Origin: Neobacillus mesonae
GTDB taxonomy: Bacteria > Bacillota > Bacilli > Paenibacillales > Paenibacillaceae
Direction: 5' to 3'
Assembly (NCBI GenBank): GCA_023715865.1
Contig: JAMBOW010000001.1
Location: forward strand, 2,356,001-2,420,000
DNA length: 64,000 nucleotides
Shown here: positions 60,717 through 64,000 of the stretch, in pieces
Layout: every line of letters begins with the position of its first letter
Numbering within the stretch: position 1 is the stretch's first letter
Notes under the pieces: generated by a model
What the model was told of the DNA's origin: nothing
The model's database searches: none
What the model saw: the letters and a program-made list of their open reading frames with translations, nothing else
Translations under genes and position numbers: made by a program

Positions 60717-61517
60717 ATGACTTACAAGCTGATTGCCATCGATATTGATGACACGCTGATTAACGACGAGAAGGAAGTTACGAATCCCACACAAAAAGCT
60801 TTGGAAGCAGCAGTGGCGAAAGACGTAGTGGTAACTCTCGCTACTGGACGAGCCTACGCCTCTGCACAAGCGATCGCCCGTCAAACCGGGCTGAATGTAC
60901 CCATCATTACGTACCAAGGCGCCCTGGTCAAAAACCTGATGGACGAAAAAGTGCTGTACGAGCGTTATGTTCCAATGGATGCAGCGCGCAAGCTGTATGA
61001 ATACTGCTTGGAGCACAATCTTCACCTGCAGACTTATATTGACGACAAGCTTTACTCCCGTGAAGAGAATGAAAAGCTGATCGATTACTGCAAGCTGAAC
61101 AAGACACCTTACTATATTGAGCCTGATTTTATCAAAATGATTGAGCAGCCAGCTCCGAAGCTGCTCATTATTGACGATCCGGACTACTTGGACAAAGTTG
61201 CAATCGATCTGCGCGAATTGCTTGGTTCCGAGGTGCACATTACGAAATCCAAACCACATTTCCTTGAAATTATGCATAGTGAAGGAACAAAAGGCCATGC
61301 CCTTACCTTCCTCGCGAATCATTTCAACGTCGATCTTAAGGATACGATTGCTGTGGGCGATTCCTGGAACGATCACGAAATGCTTGAATGTGCGGGTCTT
61401 GGCGTAGCGATGGGAAATGCCATTCCTGCATTGAAAGAGATCGCTGGCTACGTAACACTGAGCAACAATGAGGACGGCGTAAAGCATGTGATCGAGAAGT
61501 TTATTCTGCAAGCATAA
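60717..61517 (+). CDS. HAD-superfamily phosphatase (Cof/YidA type)
   Basis: The 266-residue enzyme has AIDIDDTLINDEK at the start (nucleophile Asp and acid Asp), the large C2B cap (residues about 85-190), SKPHFLEIMHSEGTKGHAL (Lys motif III) and VGDSWNDHEMLE with the metal aspartates. It is a Cof-type HAD-IIB sugar phosphatase; substrate unknown. Start at 60717 with GAGGAGAG upstream. Terminator at 61533. Confidence 0.9.
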   Translation: MTYKLIAIDIDDTLINDEKEVTNPTQKALEAAVAKDVVVTLATGRAYASAQAIARQTGLNVPIITYQGALVKNLMDEKVLYERYVPMDAARKLYEYCLEHNLHLQTYIDDKLYSREENEKLIDYCKLNKTPYYIEPDFIKMIEQPAPKLLIIDDPDYLDKVAIDLRELLGSEVHITKSKPHFLEIMHSEGTKGHALTFLANHFNVDLKDTIAVGDSWNDHEMLECAGLGVAMGNAIPALKEIAGYVTLSNNEDGVKHVIEKFILQA

Positions 61518-61532
61518 GAACATAGACAAAAT

Positions 61533-61588
61533 AAACCCGGTTAGAAAAGTAAGGCTATGGCTCTGCTTTTCTAACCGGGTTATTTTTA
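61533..61588 (+). terminator. Rho-independent terminator after the HAD gene
   Basis: AACCCGGTTAGAAAAG pairs with CTTTTCTAACCGGGTT (16 pairs), followed by ATTTTTAT. Long loop. Confidence 0.88.
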
Positions 61589-61694
61589 TACCAGATTTGT
61601 ATTGAAAATATTCCCAATATAGTGAATAGTAATATTTGTCCGATGTTTATATGATCTAGTTCTTACTCTTTTATATGAAATGGAGCTGAACAGC

Positions 61695-61814
61695 ATGGAA
61701 TCTGCGCTTTTGATTGGGCTTGTTGCCGCCGTCTCTGGCATTCTCATTTTTTCTTTCTTCTACGTCATTAAGAAAGGATACTCCAAAAAGTGGGATGAAG
61801 ATGAAGAAATCTAA
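61695..61814 (+). CDS. 39-residue single-helix membrane peptide
   Basis: An ATG with GGAG nine bases upstream opens a 39-codon frame: a hydrophobic helix at about residues 4-25, then a basic stretch (IKKGYSKKW) and an acidic tail (DEDEEI). It is bounded by a terminator before it and the convergent gene after it. The helix-basic-acidic layout resembles small membrane regulators, but no function can be given. Confidence 0.6.
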   Translation: MESALLIGLVAAVSGILIFSFFYVIKKGYSKKWDEDEEI

Positions 61815-61828
61815 ATAACCTGCTCGGT

Positions 61829-62461
61829 TCACTTCTGCTTATCTGTTATCCTGTCTTTTATTTTGTTAAACTCCGCTCTGAATCGGTCCACAAGCTCCTC
61901 CGCTTTATCCTTGCGATCCTCTCTGCGCTCTTCCCTTATGCGGTCCTCCTCCTCTTTCTCCAGCTCGTTCTCAATCTCGCGTGCCTTCACCATCTCTTCT
62001 TCCACTAAGGAAGCTTCTTTGCGATAAATGAACTGGGGATCATACCCATTAAGAAAATGATTAAAGCCAATCTCATTCTCCTCTTCCACTGCAGCAACAA
62101 ATGCCACGTCGCCGTTATACAGTTCCTCTACCGTTCTTTCGATTAAGCTGATGCCTTCTCTTTGTCTGTTCATCACCTTTGAAGCTCCGATCATTGAACC
62201 GATGCCGCTCCCGAGCAAAATTCCCAAAGGACCACCCAAGATTCCAATGATGGAACCGATAAGTCCGCCCTTAAAAGGAGTGGTGTCTGTTGCAGCACGA
62301 GGACTGAACCCATCTTTAAATATGATGTTTCCTTGCTCCTTCTTGATGACGGCTGCTTCTAAAATTTTATATTGATCATGCTGCAGCTGTTTAGATTCAG
62401 ACAGAACTTGGTAAGCTTTGCTGTCCTCATGAAATACGGCCACTACGATATTTTTATCCAT
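61829..62461 (-). CDS. Glycine-zipper membrane-associated protein (DUF1269-like)
   Basis: From the ATG at 62461 (GAGGTGG eight bases upstream) the protein has 210 residues. It begins with a ferredoxin-like half (IVVAVFHEDSKAYQVLSESK), then a glycine-rich hydrophobic segment of about 28 residues (GSIIGILGGPLGILLGSGIG) that could insert as a hairpin, then a helical, very charged tail of about 70 residues rich in Glu and Arg. This resembles DUF1269-type stress proteins. Function unknown. Confidence 0.65.
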   Translation of the reverse strand: MDKNIVVAVFHEDSKAYQVLSESKQLQHDQYKILEAAVIKKEQGNIIFKDGFSPRAATDTTPFKGGLIGSIIGILGGPLGILLGSGIGSMIGASKVMNRQREGISLIERTVEELYNGDVAFVAAVEEENEIGFNHFLNGYDPQFIYRKEASLVEEEMVKAREIENELEKEEEDRIREERREDRKDKAEELVDRFRAEFNKIKDRITDKQK

Positions 62462-62581
62462 AACGAGTTCCACCTCTCTTAGTAAATGTACACTTACAGT
62501 AGAATTAACGCACTTTGCTCCGATTTATTCAGCTGTGCACACAAACAAGCTCATAAACAGATGACCCGCATATTAAAACTT

Positions 62582-62621
62582 AAAAAAAGCCCGACAATGC
62601 TTTAAGCATGTCGAACTTTTA
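62582..62621 (-). terminator. Rho-independent terminator after clpP
   Basis: On the minus strand AAAAGTTCGACATGC pairs with GCAT-x-GTCGGGCTTTT, followed by TTT. Confidence 0.75.
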
Positions 62622-62667
62622 TTTTAGATATATCGGCGTTGCAGCTTGGTTCAGTTCAACCCCATTG

Positions 62668-63249
62668 CTACGGTTTCGTTACGACCTTATCGACCAAGCC
62701 GTATTCAACAGCCTCGACTGCACTCATGAAATAGTCCCGATCCGTATCCCTCTCGATCCGTTCGATCGGCTGGCCTGTCGAGTCCGCAAGAATTCGGTTA
62801 AGCAGCTCGCGGTGTCTCAAAATACGGTCTGCCTGAATTCGGATATCTGATGCCTGACCGCGGCTTCCCCCCAGAGGCTGATGAATCATGATCTCACTGT
62901 TCGGCAGGGCAAGTCGCTTTCCCTTAGTTCCAGCCGTTAACAGCATGGCTCCAAAGCTCGCAGCCATGCCTGTGCATATGGTAGATACATCAGGCTCAAT
63001 ATACTTCATGGTATCGTAAATAGAGAAACCTGCAGTCACGGAGCCTCCCGGGCTGTTGATATACATTTGAATATCCTTCTTCGGGTCTTCCGCTGTCAAA
63101 TATAACAGCTGCGCAACGATCAGATTAGCCATATGATCCTCGATTTCTCCCGAAACCATAATGATCCGGTCCTTTAAAAGCCTGGAGTAAATATCGTAAC
63201 TGCGTTCCCCCCGGCTTGTTTGCTCCACAACATAAGGAATGGTTTGCAT
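62668..63249 (-). CDS. clpP: ATP-dependent Clp protease proteolytic subunit
   Basis: The 193-residue serine peptidase has the triad Ser98 (GMAASFGAM), His123 ([10 protein letters not shown]) and Asp172, and the usual [18 protein letters not shown] region. It forms the tetradecameric chamber fed by Clp ATPases. Residues around the active site (AASFGAMLL) and the N-terminus differ from the common Bacillus AASMGAFLL, so this may be a second ClpP paralogue of the genome. It follows the sigma factor gene by 22 bases and may share its transcript. Confidence 0.88.
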   Translation of the reverse strand: MQTIPYVVEQTSRGERSYDIYSRLLKDRIIMVSGEIEDHMANLIVAQLLYLTAEDPKKDIQMYINSPGGSVTAGFSIYDTMKYIEPDVSTICTGMAASFGAMLLTAGTKGKRLALPNSEIMIHQPLGGSRGQASDIRIQADRILRHRELLNRILADSTGQPIERIERDTDRDYFMSAVEAVEYGLVDKVVTKP

Positions 63250-63271
63250 TTGGCGTATCTCCTTCTTATTC

Positions 63272-64000
63272 CTATGCCACCATCTCTATCCTTGAAATCG
63301 AATACAGGCTGTTATAACCTGCATATGGGAGCTGTGAAGCCGTACCTGACGACATCGCCATACCCAGCACTTGCCCTGTGACCATCATGATATCAGCTGC
63401 ACCGCCAAGACCCAGCTCGATGATGCGCCCAGTGTCACCTGCACGGAAGGCACCCAAATAATCTTTGAGGCGTTCTGCTTCTTCTTCAGAGACTGGATAT
63501 GACAAGATTCCAGGTTCATCATCGTCTAACTGCCGCTGTCTCTCTTCACTAATGACCTCTCTTGCCCTGCGGAGGGCAGCCTTTACGGCTCCTTCCGTGG
63601 AATCAAGCAAATCAGCGATTTCTCTCGCTTTATAGTTAAACAGTTCGCAAAGAATATAGATCGTCCGCTGCCAATCCGTAAGCTCCGCAAGCAGCACACG
63701 AAATGCTTCTTCAATAGCCAGACCATCCTCCAGTTCAGCAGATGAAGCATAATCCTCCTGTAATAGCTGATCCAAAAGCTCGCTTCTTCTTGCTTCCTTA
63801 CGCAAGCCGTCGATCCATGCGTTGCGAGCCGTACGAATGAGATAAGCCTCCATCGAGAAGCCCTTTCTTATGCTCAGATCGGCTGCATGCGGCAGTATTT
63901 TTACGAAGACCTCCTGGCTTAAATCCTCAGCATCCCACTTCGATCCTGTTAGAGACAGGCAATATTTATACAGGGATGACATCATCCCGTGTGTCAGTTC
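63272..64000 (-). CDS. RNA polymerase sigma factor, ECF-like, 5' end beyond window
   Basis: The frame is open to the right edge, so the 5' end is missing. It has sigma region 2 ([20 protein letters not shown]) and region 4 ([20 protein letters not shown], then [20 protein letters not shown]). A C-terminal extension of about 95 residues ([20 protein letters not shown]) follows, as in ECF groups with fused regulatory domains. No anti-sigma gene is visible; clpP lies immediately downstream. Confidence 0.85.
   Translation of the reverse strand, partial: ELTHGMMSSLYKYCLSLTGSKWDAEDLSQEVFVKILPHAADLSIRKGFSMEAYLIRTARNAWIDGLRKEARRSELLDQLLQEDYASSAELEDGLAIEEAFRVLLAELTDWQRTIYILCELFNYKAREIADLLDSTEGAVKAALRRAREVISEERQRQLDDDEPGILSYPVSEEEAERLKDYLGAFRAGDTGRIIELGLGGAADIMMVTGQVLGMAMSSGTASQLPYAGYNSLYSISRIEMVA

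Noticed and set aside
60618..61529. 303-codon minus-strand open frame opposite the HAD phosphatase gene
   Set aside because: It is the antisense shadow of a well-recognised HAD enzyme and the end of lplA.

Overview
The window looks like a stretch of chromosome from a low-to-moderate G+C Gram-positive bacterium, most likely Paenibacillus or a close relative. Reasons: strong GGAGG-type ribosome binding sites with frequent TTG and GTG starts, many Rho-independent terminators, and Bacillota-type gene families (TcyP-like cystine symporter, a B. subtilis-type uxuA/short-chain-dehydrogenase pair, CcpA-type cre motif, two-gene ThrE exporter). The genus is inference. No tRNA, rRNA, CRISPR array, intact insertion sequence or prophage was found.

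Region 1 (about 1-20 kb) is accessory in character. It is a mostly minus-strand run of short, largely unrelated genes: eight GNAT-type or acetyltransferase-like and Nudix proteins, two methyltransferases, a DinB-like protein, a serine hydrolase, a CPBP protease, a small tyrosine-phosphatase-like protein, lipoproteins and several unknowns. It is visibly AT-rich from about 7.7 to 19 kb and contains broken gene remnants. Within it are a phosphodiester glycosidase next to a glycosyltransferase/GtrA fusion, and a secreted major-royal-jelly-family protein.

Region 2 (20-33.3 kb) is housekeeping and general: a B12-binding radical SAM protein with RecQ, an orphan MetQ lipoprotein, a RluA-type pseudouridine synthase, SpeD, a MarR regulator with a dehydrogenase, a MazG-like pyrophosphohydrolase, acetyltransferases and methyltransferases.

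Region 3 (33.4-40.8 kb) is carbohydrate use. A divergent hexuronate module (zinc alcohol dehydrogenase against gntR-uxuA-uxuB) has two perfect inverted repeats between its halves. A secreted GH43 arabinanase faces an ArsR-type regulator across a perfect 31-bp palindrome and a cre-like site. Between the two modules lies an FG-GAP/VCBS-like gene whose first 70 codons appear frameshifted.

Region 4 (40.8-48.1 kb) holds the ThrE pair, an acetyltransferase, two oxidoreductases, an M24 peptidase and the cystine symporter.

Region 5 (48.1-59.5 kb) is a cobalamin salvage and uptake locus, all on the minus strand: cobD-cbiZ-cbiB-cobC, then a promoter and a cobalamin riboswitch controlling btuF-btuC-btuD, then a terminator whose 3' arm carries a promoter for cobT-cobU-cobS-cobQ. 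The gene set covers cobyric acid to cobalamin plus CbiZ-mediated salvage; corrin-ring genes are absent here. Region 6 (59.5-64 kb) contains a lipoate-protein ligase, a HAD phosphatase, a 39-residue membrane peptide, a glycine-zipper protein, a ClpP peptidase and the 3' part of an ECF-type sigma factor gene that runs off the right edge.
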